Notes: generated by a model not told the origin, from the letters alone. Shown: positions 14,929 through 24,720, counted from the stretch's first letter. The stretch is DNA of 64,000 nucleotides from Streptomyces sioyaensis (GCF_004122735.1 NZ_SDIF01000024.1:23386-87385), one strand, 5' to 3'. Program-made: numbers and translations.

Positions 14929-17805
14929 CTAGAGGGCGGGGATGTCGTCGAAATACTTCTCGGTGGCGTCGGCGTTTCCGGGCGCCTCCAGTGCGCACTC
15001 GGCCCAGATGACCTTGCCGTCGGCGGTGTAGCGGGTGCCCCATGCCTGGGCGAGTTGGGCGACGAGGAACAGACCGCGGCCGCCCTCGTCGGTGCTGGCC
15101 GCGTGGCGCAGATGCGGGGCGGTGCTGCTGGTGTCGGAGACCTCGCAGATCAGCGTGCGGTCGTGGAGCAGGCGCACCTGGATGGGGCCGTTGCCGTAGC
15201 GGACGGCATTGGTGACCAGCTCGCTGAGCAGGAGTTCGGTGGCGAAGACGACCTCCTCCAGCCCCCATGCGGCCAGTTGGCGGGTCACGGCGGCGCGGAT
15301 ACCGGAGACCAGTGACGGGTCGGCGGGCAGCTCCCAGGTGGCGATCCGCCGGGGGTCCAGGGCGTGGGTGCGGGCGACGAGCAGGGCGATGTCGTCGTCG
15401 GGGTGCTCGGGCACCACCGTCCGGACCACTTCCGCGCAGGTGTCCTCGGGCGACCGGCCCGGGTGAGCCAGCGCCCGGCGCAGCTGGTCGAGGGCCGTAT
15501 CGACGTCACGGTGGCGGTCGCCGATGAGCCCGTCGGTGTACAGGACGAGCCGGCTGCCTTCGGGGAGGTGGAACGCGGCGGTCTCGAAGGGGAGACCGCC
15601 CAGGCCCAGGGGCGGGCCGGCGGGCAGGTCGGGGAAGGTGACGGTGCCGTCGGGGCGGACCAGCGCGGGCGGGGGATGGCCGGACCGGGCCATCACACAC
15701 ACCTGCGAGGTGGGGTCGTAAATGGCGTACAGGCAGCTGGCGCCGATGATGCCGGTGCTGTCGCAGGAGGCGTCCTCGGTGCCTTCGTCCCGGTCGAGGC
15801 GTCCCACGAGGTTGTCGAGGTGGGTGAGGACTTCGTCCGGGGGGAGGTCCAGTTCGGCGAAGTTGCGCGCGGCGGTGCGCAGCCGGCCCATGGTCGCGGC
15901 GGCGTGCAGCCCGTGCCCGACGACATCCCCGACGACGAGGGCGACGCGGGTGCCGGAGAGCGGAATGACGTCGAACCAGTCGCCGCCGACCCCGGATGCG
16001 GCCGGCAGATAGCGGTGGGCGACCTCGACGGCGCTCTGTTCGGGGAAGCGCTGCGGCAGCAGGCTGCGCTGCAGGGCGAGGACCACGGTGTGTTCGCGGG
16101 TGAAACGGCGGGCGTTGTCGACGCAGATGGCCGCGCGGGTGGCGAGCTCCTGGGCCAGCGAACGGTCGTCGTCTCCGAAGGGGGCGGGGTCCTGCGAGCG
16201 GTAGAAGCTGGCGATGCCCAGGGCGATGCCGCGGGCGAGGAGGGGCACGGCGATCAGGGAGTGGATGCCGTGGTCGAGCAGCTGCCGGGCGTGTGCGGCG
16301 TCCTGGGCGATCCAGTCCGTGGCGACCGTCAGATCGGGTTCGAGGATGGGCTGACGGTCAGTCAGACACCGGATCTGCGGGGTGGTCGGGCGAAGGGTGA
16401 CCCGTCCACCGGCAGGGTAGAAGGGGCAGTCCGCACGAATGCCGTGGACCACCGTGCGATGCAGGCCGGTGTGCAGGTCGGTCGGCTCCTCGCCGCGCAG
16501 CACCGCCTCGGGAAGGTCGATGGTGACGTAGTCGGCCAGCCGCGGGACGGCCATCTCGGCGAGTTCCCGGGCGGTACGGCTCACGTCCAGGGTGGTGCCG
16601 ATCCGGGTACTGGCCTCGGACAGCAGCTCCAGCCGGCGCCGGGCCGCCACGGCGTACGAGCCCACCCCCGGCTCGCCGATCAGCACCACCCCGCCGGTCG
16701 CACCGCCGGTGGCCGGTTCGGTGGTGCCGGCCGTGCCCGGCGGGCGGGCGGTCGTGACCGGCCGGCCGGGTTCGGTGGCGTAAAGGTGCCCGGGCGGCCC
16801 GGGCGGCGGAACGGCGGGGGCGGCGGCCTGCGGCGCCAGGGCGCCGGCCGGGGCGCCGACGTCGGTGAGGACCGCGAGGTGCCGATGCGGGGTGGGGAGG
16901 ACCGCCTCGATGACGATGCCCTCCAGTCCGGAGGAGCTGATCACCGGGCGGCTCAGCAGGGTGGCCCGCCGGCCCCCGGGCAGGAAGACCTCGACGGCGG
17001 CGCGCTGGGCGGAGGCGATCAGATCCGCGGCCTTCTCCTTGAGGATCATCTCGTCGCGCCAGTCCAGTCCGGTCCCGGCTGCCTCATCGGACTGACCGTT
17101 GCCCGTCGTCTCGCGGGACGGGGCGCGGCTCCTGGCGTCGAGGTACGCCTGCAGCAGGGCGCGTTCGCGCATCGAACTCTGGTCCAGCAGCCGTCGTTCG
17201 ATGGCGCCGGCCGCCCGGCTGATCACGGTGTTCAGCGCCGCGTCCGCCTCGGTGGGCGGGTAGCCGAAGCACAGGACGCCTTCGATGCGTCCGCTGAGCG
17301 GGTCCCGGACGGGAATGGCCGCACAGGCATTGGTCTGCGAGCGTTCGGCGAAGTGCTCGGCGCCGTAGACGGTGATCAGCTGCCGTTCCGCCAGCGCCAG
17401 TCCGATGCCGTTCGTCCCGCCGAACTGCTCGGCGAACACGAAGCCCGGGACGCTCTGGATCGCCGCCAGATGTCTGACCAGCGAGGCTTCGCCGAAGCGG
17501 CGTTGCAGCACCGCCCCGTGTCCATCGGCGAGGCACACGTTCATGTTTCTGCCCGTGAACCTGGCCTGGAGCCGGTCCAGCACGGGGCCGGCGGCACGGA
17601 CGAGCCGGCCGTCCAGATCGATGTCCTGACGGAAGGGGAGCTCGCACCCCTCCGGGGTGAGCCCCAGGGACCGGGAACGCTGCCATGAATTCAGGATCGG
17701 GCTGCGCACGGTCCCCTCGACCGGCCCACCGTGAAGGAACTGGTCACGGGCGTGTGCGGGGCCGAAGTCGCCTGCCCCAAGCCCCATGCCGATCACCTGC
17801 CACAT
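14929..17805 (-). CDS. GAF - SpoIIE phosphatase - HATPase signalling protein
   Basis: 958 residues, a multidomain regulator. An N-terminal AcoR-like sensor (about 35-210: NSWQRSRSLGL, GGTNGIGLAL) is followed by a linker, a GAF domain (about 400-550), a SpoIIE/PP2C phosphatase (about 575-790; metal-ligand motifs GGDWFDV, VGDVVGHG, TDGL, DDDIALLV) and an RsbW-like ATPase domain (about 815-945; N-box ELLLSELVTNAVRYGNG). It probably both dephosphorylates an anti-anti-sigma factor and phosphorylates or binds one, in a partner-switching cascade. The start is uncertain: ATG 17805 or ATG 17787, the latter with AGGT upstream. An AT-rich promoter-like stretch with TACAAT (minus strand) lies near 17867. 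Confidence 0.9.
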   Translation of the reverse strand: MWQVIGMGLGAGDFGPAHARDQFLHGGPVEGTVRSPILNSWQRSRSLGLTPEGCELPFRQDIDLDGRLVRAAGPVLDRLQARFTGRNMNVCLADGHGAVLQRRFGEASLVRHLAAIQSVPGFVFAEQFGGTNGIGLALAERQLITVYGAEHFAERSQTNACAAIPVRDPLSGRIEGVLCFGYPPTEADAALNTVISRAAGAIERRLLDQSSMRERALLQAYLDARSRAPSRETTGNGQSDEAAGTGLDWRDEMILKEKAADLIASAQRAAVEVFLPGGRRATLLSRPVISSSGLEGIVIEAVLPTPHRHLAVLTDVGAPAGALAPQAAAPAVPPPGPPGHLYATEPGRPVTTARPPGTAGTTEPATGGATGGVVLIGEPGVGSYAVAARRRLELLSEASTRIGTTLDVSRTARELAEMAVPRLADYVTIDLPEAVLRGEEPTDLHTGLHRTVVHGIRADCPFYPAGGRVTLRPTTPQIRCLTDRQPILEPDLTVATDWIAQDAAHARQLLDHGIHSLIAVPLLARGIALGIASFYRSQDPAPFGDDDRSLAQELATRAAICVDNARRFTREHTVVLALQRSLLPQRFPEQSAVEVAHRYLPAASGVGGDWFDVIPLSGTRVALVVGDVVGHGLHAAATMGRLRTAARNFAELDLPPDEVLTHLDNLVGRLDRDEGTEDASCDSTGIIGASCLYAIYDPTSQVCVMARSGHPPPALVRPDGTVTFPDLPAGPPLGLGGLPFETAAFHLPEGSRLVLYTDGLIGDRHRDVDTALDQLRRALAHPGRSPEDTCAEVVRTVVPEHPDDDIALLVARTHALDPRRIATWELPADPSLVSGIRAAVTRQLAAWGLEEVVFATELLLSELVTNAVRYGNGPIQVRLLHDRTLICEVSDTSSTAPHLRHAASTDEGGRGLFLVAQLAQAWGTRYTADGKVIWAECALEAPGNADATEKYFDDIPAL

Positions 17806-18024
17806 CGGTACGTGCTGCTATGGCCGCCCGTCCGTCCGTTCGGAGCAGCTGCACCGTCAGGTCTAATTGTAGAGCTTTGTACATATATCGGTAGCGAGTG
17901 CGGACGGGGTGGACGGAGGGGGAGCAGGGGCCTGGGCCGGTCGGCTCACGGGGCTCGGCCCCGCTCCCGCCGACGGGGAGACCGGGCCGGCCCGCCGCCG
18001 CGATCACGACGGTGACCTCGGCCG

Positions 18025-18993
18025 TCACAGGACCGCGACCGGCGTGACCGGCGAGCCCGTGCCGCCCGGGATGTGCAGCGGAGCCACCACGAGGAGGAAC
18101 GTGTAACGGCCCTCCTCGGCGCCGGCGGCGGAGAGCGCTTCGAGGTCGAGGTTGTCCAGGAGCGGCACGCCCATCGCGGCGAGGGCGAGCGCGTGGACCG
18201 GCGAATGCAGGCCCTCGACCGGCGAGGGCCGGACATCGCTGTCGCCGTCGCCGCCGAGCAGGGCGATACCCCGCCCGGCCAGCAGGGGCATGGCGTCCAC
18301 GTGCAGCCCCGCGCTCGCCTCGCCGGGGTCCCAGGCGCCCTCCTCCTGGCGGCGACGGAGGCTGCCGGTCCGCAGCAGCACCGCGTCGCCCGCGCCGATG
18401 GTCACGCCGAGTGCCTGCTCCGCGGACACGATGTCGTCGGCGTGCACCGCCCGTCCGGGCGTCAGCCACCGGCAGCCCAGAACGGCCGGCAGGTCGAGGA
18501 GTACGCCCCTGGTCACGAGGGGGCCCAGCGCCGAGACGGCACCGAAGCGGGCGCCTCCGGCGTCGACGCAGTCCCGCGCCGTGCGGCCGTCGTAGAGCTG
18601 CCCGCGGTAGGCCACGTGGGACAGGGCGTCCAGATGGCTGACGGCCTTGCCGTGGTAGTCGACGGCGATGAAGTCCTTGTGGGTGGACGGCTCGGCGGCT
18701 TCGAGGTCGCCGAGGTCGGACATGTAGTGCAGGGCGGGCCGGCTGTTGTCCGGTCCGGGGGAGGTGTCCCAGGGGCGGGCCATCGGGACGACCGTGCCGG
18801 AACGGACGAGGGCGGTGGCCCGCCGTACCAGGTCCGGGGTCACCCGGTTCCAGGCGCCGCGGTCGGCGGGGGACCAGCGGCCCCATGCGCGGACCGTCGC
18901 GAACAGCGCGTCGAACTCCTGGCGGGAGACGGCGGGCCCGTTGTCCGTACCGGTCGGCGGGGGCGTCGGTGCCTCGCTGGGGTGGCGGGTCAT
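18025..18993 (-). CDS. Cyclase-family protein (metal-dependent hydrolase)
   Basis: 322 residues. The cyclase/kynurenine-formamidase fold (PF04199) is indicated by the metal-binding motif HLDALSH (about residues 117-123), ALLGGDGDSD and the C-terminal LEGLHSPVHALALAAMG-like helix. Members hydrolyse amides or lactones such as N-formylkynurenine. It lies between two SpoIIE phosphatase genes on the same strand; 38 bp separates it from the downstream phosphatase-gene terminus region on one side and about 219 bp on the other. Substrate unknown. The ATG at 18993 follows a GAGCGCTGA stretch without a strong ribosome-binding site. Confidence 0.83.
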   Translation of the reverse strand: MTRHPSEAPTPPPTGTDNGPAVSRQEFDALFATVRAWGRWSPADRGAWNRVTPDLVRRATALVRSGTVVPMARPWDTSPGPDNSRPALHYMSDLGDLEAAEPSTHKDFIAVDYHGKAVSHLDALSHVAYRGQLYDGRTARDCVDAGGARFGAVSALGPLVTRGVLLDLPAVLGCRWLTPGRAVHADDIVSAEQALGVTIGAGDAVLLRTGSLRRRQEEGAWDPGEASAGLHVDAMPLLAGRGIALLGGDGDSDVRPSPVEGLHSPVHALALAAMGVPLLDNLDLEALSAAGAEEGRYTFLLVVAPLHIPGGTGSPVTPVAVL

Positions 18994-19031
18994 CTGCTCA
19001 GCGCTCCAAGGGGGACGGGCCGGGTGCCGCG

Positions 19032-21119
19032 CTACGAGCCGGGGCCGAAGGGCTGGGTGCGGGCGATGAGCAGCGCCACATCATCGGGATCGTCGGGACG
19101 CCGGAGCTCGGCCAGGAGCCGGTCGCAGGTCTCCTCCAGGGAGCGGTCGGGCGCGTCCAGCAGGCGGCGAAGGGTTTCGAGCCGCTCGTCGATGGGATGG
19201 TGGCGGGTTTCGACCAGTCCGTCGGTGTACAGGACCAGTTGGTCGCCGGGGTCGAGGCCGACGGTGACGGTTTCGAAGGGGACGCCGCCGACGCCGAGCG
19301 GGGTGCCGGTGGGCAGGTCGAGGAGTTCGGGGTGCTTGCCGCGGCGTACCAGGACGGGGGGCAGATGACCGGCGGTGGCGAGGTGGCAGGTGGCGTCGTG
19401 GGGATCGTAGGTCGCATAGACGCAGGTGGCGATGTAGTGCTCCAGCCCTGAGGTGATCTTGTCGAGGTGCTGGAGGACCTGGGCCGGATCGAGGTCGAGG
19501 TCGGCGAAGGCACTGGTGGCGGTGCGCAGCCGGCCCATGGTCGCGGCGGCGTCGATACCGCTGCCCATCACGTCGCCCACGACGAGTGCCGTCTTGTCGT
19601 CGTCGAGCGGGAGGACGTCGTACCAGTCGCCGCCGATCTCGTAGGTGGCCTGCGCGGGCCGGTACCGGGAGGCGATCTGCAGACCGGGGAGGTGCGGCGG
19701 GTGGTCGGGGAGCAGGCTGCGCTGCAGCGTCTCGGCGGCGGTGCGCACGCTCTGGTGCGAGCGGGCGTTGTCGATGCACACGGCCGCGCGGGAGGCCAGC
19801 TCGACGGCGAGGGCGAGGTCGTCCTCGTCGAACGGCTGAGGGTTGCGGGCCCGGGTGAGCCCCAGGCAGCCGAGGATGTGGCCACGGGCGATGAGCGGGG
19901 CCAGCAGGTAGGAGTGCACTCCGGCGCGGGCCAGCAACGTGGCCGCATGGTCGCTGCGGGCGATGCGCGCCAGGTCGTCGCCGTCCGCGTGGGAGACCAG
20001 GATGGGGCGCCCGGTACGCACGCACTGCGTGGCCAGGCGGTCGGCCTCGTAGGCGGCGGTCTGACCGGGAGGGTCGGCCGCCTGGACCGCCACGGTGGGG
20101 TAGGCGGCCTTCACGGCGAGCGCGCGGAAGACCGCGGGGCCCTCACCGCGGGGCCGGCGGTGCTCGTCCAGGACCGAGTCGAGCACATCGACCGTGACCA
20201 GGTCGGCGAGTTCGGGCACCGCGACCTCGGCCAGCTCCCGGGCGGTCTGCTCGACCTCCAGGGTGGTGCCGATGCGCGCCGAGCCGTCCGCGACCAGGGC
20301 CAGGCGCCGCCGGGCTTCGGTGGCCTCGATGGCCGCCTGATAACGGTCGGTGACGTCCACCACCAGGTCGGCCACTCCGAGCACGCGCCCCTGGGGGTCC
20401 TCCAGCCGGTACAGCGAGATCGACCAGGCGTGCTTGTGCTCCGGGTCGGAGGGCGTCCGGCCGACGACCGTGGCCTGGTCGACCATGGGGGCCCCGGTCT
20501 CCAGGACCTGCCGCATCGCGGCCTCGGGCACCTCGAACTTCGCGGCGGTCATGATCTCGCGGTAGTGCCGGCCGAGATGGTCCTTCGCGGGGATGCCGTG
20601 CATCCGTTCCAGGGCGGGGTTGACGGCCACATAGCGCAGCTCGGTGTCGAGGATCGCCAGCCCGATGGGGGACTGCGAGATCAGCCGGGTGGACAGCGCG
20701 ACATCGCGCTCCACCTCGCGCAGCGTCGGTGAGTCGGTGGCGAGCCCGAGCGCGTAGAACTCGCCGTGGTCGTCCGTCAGCCGCATGGTGCGCAGTTCCA
20801 CCAGCCGTGCGGCACCGTCCTTGTGCCGGACGGGAAAGGTGCCGCCCCAGCTCGTGCCGGTCTCCATGACGTCGGCGAACTTCTTGATCACCAGGCCCCA
20901 GTGCTCCTGGTGGATGAGCAGCGGCGCCGCGTACTGCCCGAGGGCTTCCTCGGCGGAGTAGCCGTACAGCTCCTCGGCCTGCGGGCTCCAGAGCACGATC
21001 CGCCCCTCGTCGTCCACCAGCACCGCGGCGACGGCGAGCAGGTCCAGCAGCCCGCTCGGCTGCGACGACCTTCCGTCCGGTTCACCGGCGTCAGCGGGAC
21101 GCAGGTCGGCTGCGCTCAC
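19032..21119 (-). CDS. PAS-PAS-GAF-SpoIIE phosphatase
   Basis: 695 residues: PAS (about 25-130), second PAS (about 140-260, YVAVNPALERMHGI), GAF (about 280-430) and SpoIIE/PP2C phosphatase (about 460-690; GGDWYDV, VGDVMGSG, TDGL, DDVALLIA). Unlike the phosphatase at 14929 it lacks a C-terminal HATPase domain. It probably senses redox, light or a ligand and dephosphorylates an anti-anti-sigma factor. GTG at 21119 is chosen because AAGGAG lies 8 bases upstream; an in-frame ATG at 21464 would add about 115 low-complexity residues. Confidence 0.9.
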   Translation of the reverse strand: MSAADLRPADAGEPDGRSSQPSGLLDLLAVAAVLVDDEGRIVLWSPQAEELYGYSAEEALGQYAAPLLIHQEHWGLVIKKFADVMETGTSWGGTFPVRHKDGAARLVELRTMRLTDDHGEFYALGLATDSPTLREVERDVALSTRLISQSPIGLAILDTELRYVAVNPALERMHGIPAKDHLGRHYREIMTAAKFEVPEAAMRQVLETGAPMVDQATVVGRTPSDPEHKHAWSISLYRLEDPQGRVLGVADLVVDVTDRYQAAIEATEARRRLALVADGSARIGTTLEVEQTARELAEVAVPELADLVTVDVLDSVLDEHRRPRGEGPAVFRALAVKAAYPTVAVQAADPPGQTAAYEADRLATQCVRTGRPILVSHADGDDLARIARSDHAATLLARAGVHSYLLAPLIARGHILGCLGLTRARNPQPFDEDDLALAVELASRAAVCIDNARSHQSVRTAAETLQRSLLPDHPPHLPGLQIASRYRPAQATYEIGGDWYDVLPLDDDKTALVVGDVMGSGIDAAATMGRLRTATSAFADLDLDPAQVLQHLDKITSGLEHYIATCVYATYDPHDATCHLATAGHLPPVLVRRGKHPELLDLPTGTPLGVGGVPFETVTVGLDPGDQLVLYTDGLVETRHHPIDERLETLRRLLDAPDRSLEETCDRLLAELRRPDDPDDVALLIARTQPFGPGS

Positions 21120-21670
21120 CCCGGCACTCCTTCCGTCTGCCGGACCGGGACCCTTCCCCTCGCTCCGTTCCGTGGCCTGCCCACGTATCCGTCCGGTGGC
21201 CTGCCCTGCCCGGCGACTGCTCCGGCTTCCATGGTCCTCCTGGAGCGCCCGACCGCACCTCCGTCCGGGCGTGCACCGGCCGGCGCCGCGGCCGGGTGCG
21301 CCCGCGCGGCGTGCGCTCGGAATGGACGCGACGCGCGGATTTCCCGGGACAACTGCCGTGTGAGTTCTGAAATGTGCCCTGTTCCCTTGCCCGGAAATTC
21401 GAGTTTCCGACACGGGGCGGGGGCGCACGCAAAGCCCTCGGCGAGTCCGCCGCCCGTAAGGCAAATGAACGGCAAATTGTTAATTAAGCAACCTTTGGGG
21501 CCGCGGAAACTCCGACAAAAGAAACCCATGGTCAGACCGCAACTCGCGGTGCCTAACCTCCCTATGGGCCTCGGCTCACGGGGCACACGAGTACGTCGCG
21601 TCACCGGGTGTGTGCGGATACCGCCGCACCCGATGCCTTTTCATGCAACGCCCAACGGGGAGGGTCCTTC
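21120..21670 (+). other. 551-bp intergenic region with AT-rich segment
   Basis: Divergent gap between the PAS-SpoIIE gene and the WXG100-like block. Around 21473-21494 an AT-rich stretch (AAATTGTTAATTAAGC) is striking against the GC background and probably holds a promoter or binding site. An open frame on the minus strand (21116-21604) has no credible start or composition. No gene called. Confidence 0.5.
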
Positions 21671-22882
21671 ATGTCGGGATTTCAGGCGCCATCGCAGGAT
21701 GAATTTCATGAGTACGCCGGCCTGACGTCCAAGCAGGCCGGTCATCTCGCCGACATCCAGAGCTACAGCAGTCACCATTGCCGCAAGGACGACGATCTGG
21801 ACGGCCTGCTGCTGCCCCTGCGCCTGCTCGTGCCGGCGACCGCGGACTACTTCTCCGGCAAGCTCGCCCAGTGCCACCGTGGCATGGGCGTCATCGAGGA
21901 CAAGATCCACCGGACCGGCAGCGACTACGCCACGGCCGATCACCAGGCCATGACGGACCTGCACTCCATATACCCGGGAGCGATCTCCCACTTCCCGAAC
22001 ATCGGCAGCCTTCCGGGCGCCTCCCGGGCCGCCAACTTCACCGATGAGGCGGTCTCCCTCAAGGAGCCGGCCAACGCGGCGGAGGTCACCGGGAAGAACA
22101 TCCACCACCAGCTCATGATGCTGGGCCTGAAGAGTGAACTGAAGACCGCTGACAAGGTGTTCAAGTTCTTCACCGGCCAGAGCCTGATCGAACTCCTCCT
22201 CAAGCCGCTGACCGGTGACTACGGCCGGCTGATGGCGCTGCACGACGCGTACGACACCGTGGGCGAGGCCGTCTACACCGTCGCCGGAACCCTGCGCAAG
22301 GGCTCCTGGGCCCTCGGAAGCGAGTGGAAGGGGCAGACCGGTACGGCCTTCGACTCCTATCTGTTCCGCTGGACGATGGGCATCGGGGGCGTCGGGGACG
22401 CCGCCAAGACCGTGGCCACGGCGTACAAGGACGCCTACGACGTCGTCATCGTCCTCGTCCACCAGGCCCTGCGGAAGCTTGAGGACCTGATCCAGCAGGA
22501 GATCGAGCAACTGGCCAAGCAGGGCGCGGAGATGCTGGCCGGGGATGCCGCCATCGAGGCCGTCGGACTCGGCCCCGAGGACCCGCTGGCGGACGTCGGC
22601 GCCGGTCTGTACTCGGCCTACAAGCTCTACGAGATGTACAAGACCATCAGCAAGATCATCACCATCATCAATGTCATCGAGGGCATCTACAAGGCGATCG
22701 AAGCGGCGATCAAGGGAATCGAGTCCACGGTCAAGAAGGTCACCGAGGCGCTGAACTCCCCGATGCCGACCGTCGACAGCCTGATCGACGACGTGGAACG
22801 GCGGGGCTTCGAGTTCGAGAAGAGCGGTGGTTGGAGCGCCACCGCGGGCGCCGCCCGCATCGGCATGCTCCCCGCGGCCTGA
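21671..22882 (+). CDS. WXG100-like secreted protein (type VII-type substrate)
   Basis: 403 residues, almost entirely helical. Residues about 200-235 contain a W-x-G turn (SEWKGQTG) between two long helices, the hallmark of ESX/type VII substrates. A central region with many Lys/Glu and a hydrophobic segment (AYKLYEMYKTISKIITIINVIEGIYKAIE split over about 315-345) follows. There is no Sec signal peptide. ATG at 21671 with GGGGAGGG 8-15 bases upstream. It is followed by two small genes in the same direction, a common layout for substrates with dedicated partners. A toxin domain was not recognised. Identification as a type VII substrate is moderate. Confidence 0.65.
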   Translation: MSGFQAPSQDEFHEYAGLTSKQAGHLADIQSYSSHHCRKDDDLDGLLLPLRLLVPATADYFSGKLAQCHRGMGVIEDKIHRTGSDYATADHQAMTDLHSIYPGAISHFPNIGSLPGASRAANFTDEAVSLKEPANAAEVTGKNIHHQLMMLGLKSELKTADKVFKFFTGQSLIELLLKPLTGDYGRLMALHDAYDTVGEAVYTVAGTLRKGSWALGSEWKGQTGTAFDSYLFRWTMGIGGVGDAAKTVATAYKDAYDVVIVLVHQALRKLEDLIQQEIEQLAKQGAEMLAGDAAIEAVGLGPEDPLADVGAGLYSAYKLYEMYKTISKIITIINVIEGIYKAIEAAIKGIESTVKKVTEALNSPMPTVDSLIDDVERRGFEFEKSGGWSATAGAARIGMLPAA

Positions 22883-22950
22883 ACACCGGGCCGACCCACC
22901 GGGATCACCGCCCGCCACCCCTCTCACCCTCCCACTCCCAGGAGCGCACC

Positions 22951-23235
22951 ATGTCCGCGTACCACTCCCTCAACTCCCCGTATCCCGGGACGCCCGAGCC
23001 GCCCCGGGACCCCGCCGCCGAAGAGCGGATCGCGGCCACGGACCGGCTCGGTGACGAGCTGCTGGAGCGTAAGACCGCCCGCCAGGACGACGTCACCAGG
23101 GAAATCTACGAGCAGCTCCGGGCCGGTTCCCAGGTGGACGACATCAAGCACCTCATCGCCAGGCTGAGCCGGGCGGGCACCGAGGACGCCGCCAACCGGC
23201 CGGACGCCGGGCGGAACAGGGGCGGCCGGCCGTGA
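22951..23235 (+). CDS. Small hydrophilic protein downstream of WXG100-like gene
   Basis: 94 residues, highly charged, with a Pro-rich N-terminus and a helical middle (RLGDELLERKTARQDDVTRE). No signal or membrane segment. ATG at 22951 with CAGGAG 5-10 bases upstream. Its stop overlaps the GTG of the next gene (GTGA), so the two are coupled. It may be a chaperone-like partner of the upstream secreted protein; no homologue is recognised. Confidence 0.65.
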   Translation: MSAYHSLNSPYPGTPEPPRDPAAEERIAATDRLGDELLERKTARQDDVTREIYEQLRAGSQVDDIKHLIARLSRAGTEDAANRPDAGRNRGGRP

Positions 23236-23831
23236 TCGAGTCACTCAACTCCTTCACCGTCAGCGTCGAGTACGCCCGCACCCACACCACCTTCCTGGTG
23301 CGGGCGGACGGGCAGCGGGAGCCGGTGGCCCGGGTGCACAGGGAGGTGCACTACGAGGGCCTGCGCCCCTACACCGTCACCGCGGGACCGGGCCTGACCG
23401 AGTGCGTCGGCCACATCAACGAGTGGAAGGCATGGCTGCCCGACCGCACCCTCGTGGGAACCGTGGAGCACAGCCGCCGCACGAACAGCGCGGACCGCTG
23501 GACGTTCGCCCAGCACGACCTCGGGGAACTGACCGGCGCACCGGTGGGCGCCGGCAGCCGGCTGCGTCATGCCTCCCCCTTGCGGATGGCCTTCGACGCC
23601 GTGCAGGTCAACAACGTCCTCTCGCACCGCCTCCGGTTCCGCTCGGACGAGTCCGAGGGCTTCGAGCTCTCCCGGCCCGCCGGAGTCCGTTCCGCGTACG
23701 AGGTGACGGTGCACGACCCCCGCGTCAGCCGTCTCCTGGTGCTCGCCTGCCTCGCGCAGTTCAACCGGTATGTCGCGTCCGACCCGCGCAAGAACCTGGT
23801 CGACCTGGTCTCCAACCCCCTCAAGGAGTGA
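23232..23831 (+). CDS. Hypothetical protein coupled to the WXG100 block
   Basis: 199 residues, not recognised. Beta-rich N-terminus (TVSVEYARTHTTFLVRADG) and a C-terminal helix ending in KNLVDLVSNPLKE. No signal peptide or membrane segment. GTG at 23232 overlaps the previous stop. The pattern resembles LURP/tubby-like or immunity proteins in outline only, so an immunity or accessory role for the WXG100-like protein is speculative. Confidence 0.65.
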   Translation: MIESLNSFTVSVEYARTHTTFLVRADGQREPVARVHREVHYEGLRPYTVTAGPGLTECVGHINEWKAWLPDRTLVGTVEHSRRTNSADRWTFAQHDLGELTGAPVGAGSRLRHASPLRMAFDAVQVNNVLSHRLRFRSDESEGFELSRPAGVRSAYEVTVHDPRVSRLLVLACLAQFNRYVASDPRKNLVDLVSNPLKE

Positions 23832-23953
23832 GCGCGGCCCGGCTGCCCTGCCGGTCCGTGAGGCAGCCGGTCATCGGTGCCACAATCGCCGAGGCCGCCC
23901 CGCGGGGTGCGCCCGGTGGTGTGGTCCAGCCGGTGAGGGAGAGGCTCTGAGCC

Positions 23954-24670
23954 ATGGCGACGTTCGTCCTCGTCCACGGAGCGATGCACGGGGGATGGGC
24001 CTGGCGCGAGGTACGGGCGCGACTCCAGCGAGCCGGGCATCTGGTGTTCACCCCGACCCTCACCGGGCAGGGCGAACGCCGTCAGTCGCTCACGCCCTCC
24101 GTCGGCGTCGAGACGCACCTCGCCGATCTCACCGAGCTGCTCTGGTTCGAGGATCTGCGCGAGGTGCACCTGGTGCTGCACAGCTACGCGGGAATCCTCG
24201 CCGGGCCGTTGGCGCAGCGGGCCGGCGACCGGCTGGCCGGCCTGGTCTTCCTCGGCGCCTTCCTCGCCGGTCCCGGGCAGTCGCTGCTGGACGTCGAACC
24301 CGCTGAGACCGCTGCCCGCTACCGCCGTACGGTGGCCGCCGGGGACGGGTGGCGGCTCCCGGCGAGCCCGGACTTCCTCGACCTGTGGGGTGTCACCGAC
24401 CCCGACCTGCGCGCATGGGTCGCACCGCGGCTGACCGACTTCCCGCTCCGCTGCCAGACGGACCGGGTCGACCACGACCCCTCCGCCCTCGACCGGATCC
24501 GCAAGGTCTACGTGCGGCACACCGCCCCGCCCCTGCCGAGCCTGACGGGCTTTTACGAACAGGCCCTGGCCGCCGGCTGGGAGACGTACGACCTGCCGTG
24601 CGGCCACGACATGATGCTCGCCGCGCCGGAGGCAACAGCGGATCTGCTCTCGCGCATCGCCGGGGGCTGA
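23954..24670 (+). CDS. Alpha/beta hydrolase (MES/HNL-like)
   Basis: 238 residues. FVLVHGAMHGGWAW gives the oxyanion HG motif, LVLHSYAG the nucleophile elbow with Ser (about residue 77) and CGHDMMLAAPE the C-terminal catalytic His. This is the short methylesterase/hydroxynitrile-lyase-like branch of alpha/beta hydrolases, cytoplasmic, acting on small esters. ATG at 23954 is preceded by GAGGGAGAGG. 122 bp after the hypothetical gene, so possibly co-transcribed. Substrate unknown. Confidence 0.87.
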   Translation: MATFVLVHGAMHGGWAWREVRARLQRAGHLVFTPTLTGQGERRQSLTPSVGVETHLADLTELLWFEDLREVHLVLHSYAGILAGPLAQRAGDRLAGLVFLGAFLAGPGQSLLDVEPAETAARYRRTVAAGDGWRLPASPDFLDLWGVTDPDLRAWVAPRLTDFPLRCQTDRVDHDPSALDRIRKVYVRHTAPPLPSLTGFYEQALAAGWETYDLPCGHDMMLAAPEATADLLSRIAGG

Positions 24671-24671
24671 C

Positions 24672-24720
24672 CGGCCGGGGCCTCGGCGTGCCCGGCCCCG
24701 CCGTGCCCGGGCCCCGGCCG
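24672..24720 (+). terminator. Hairpin terminator after alpha/beta hydrolase
   Basis: An 11-bp GC-only stem (CGGCCGGGGCC, arms 24672-24682 and 24710-24720) starts at the stop codon of the hydrolase gene. Confidence 0.6.

Noticed and set aside
21116..21604. Long minus-strand open frame in the gap before the WXG100-like gene
   Set aside because: No ribosome-binding site, low-complexity residues and no family resemblance.
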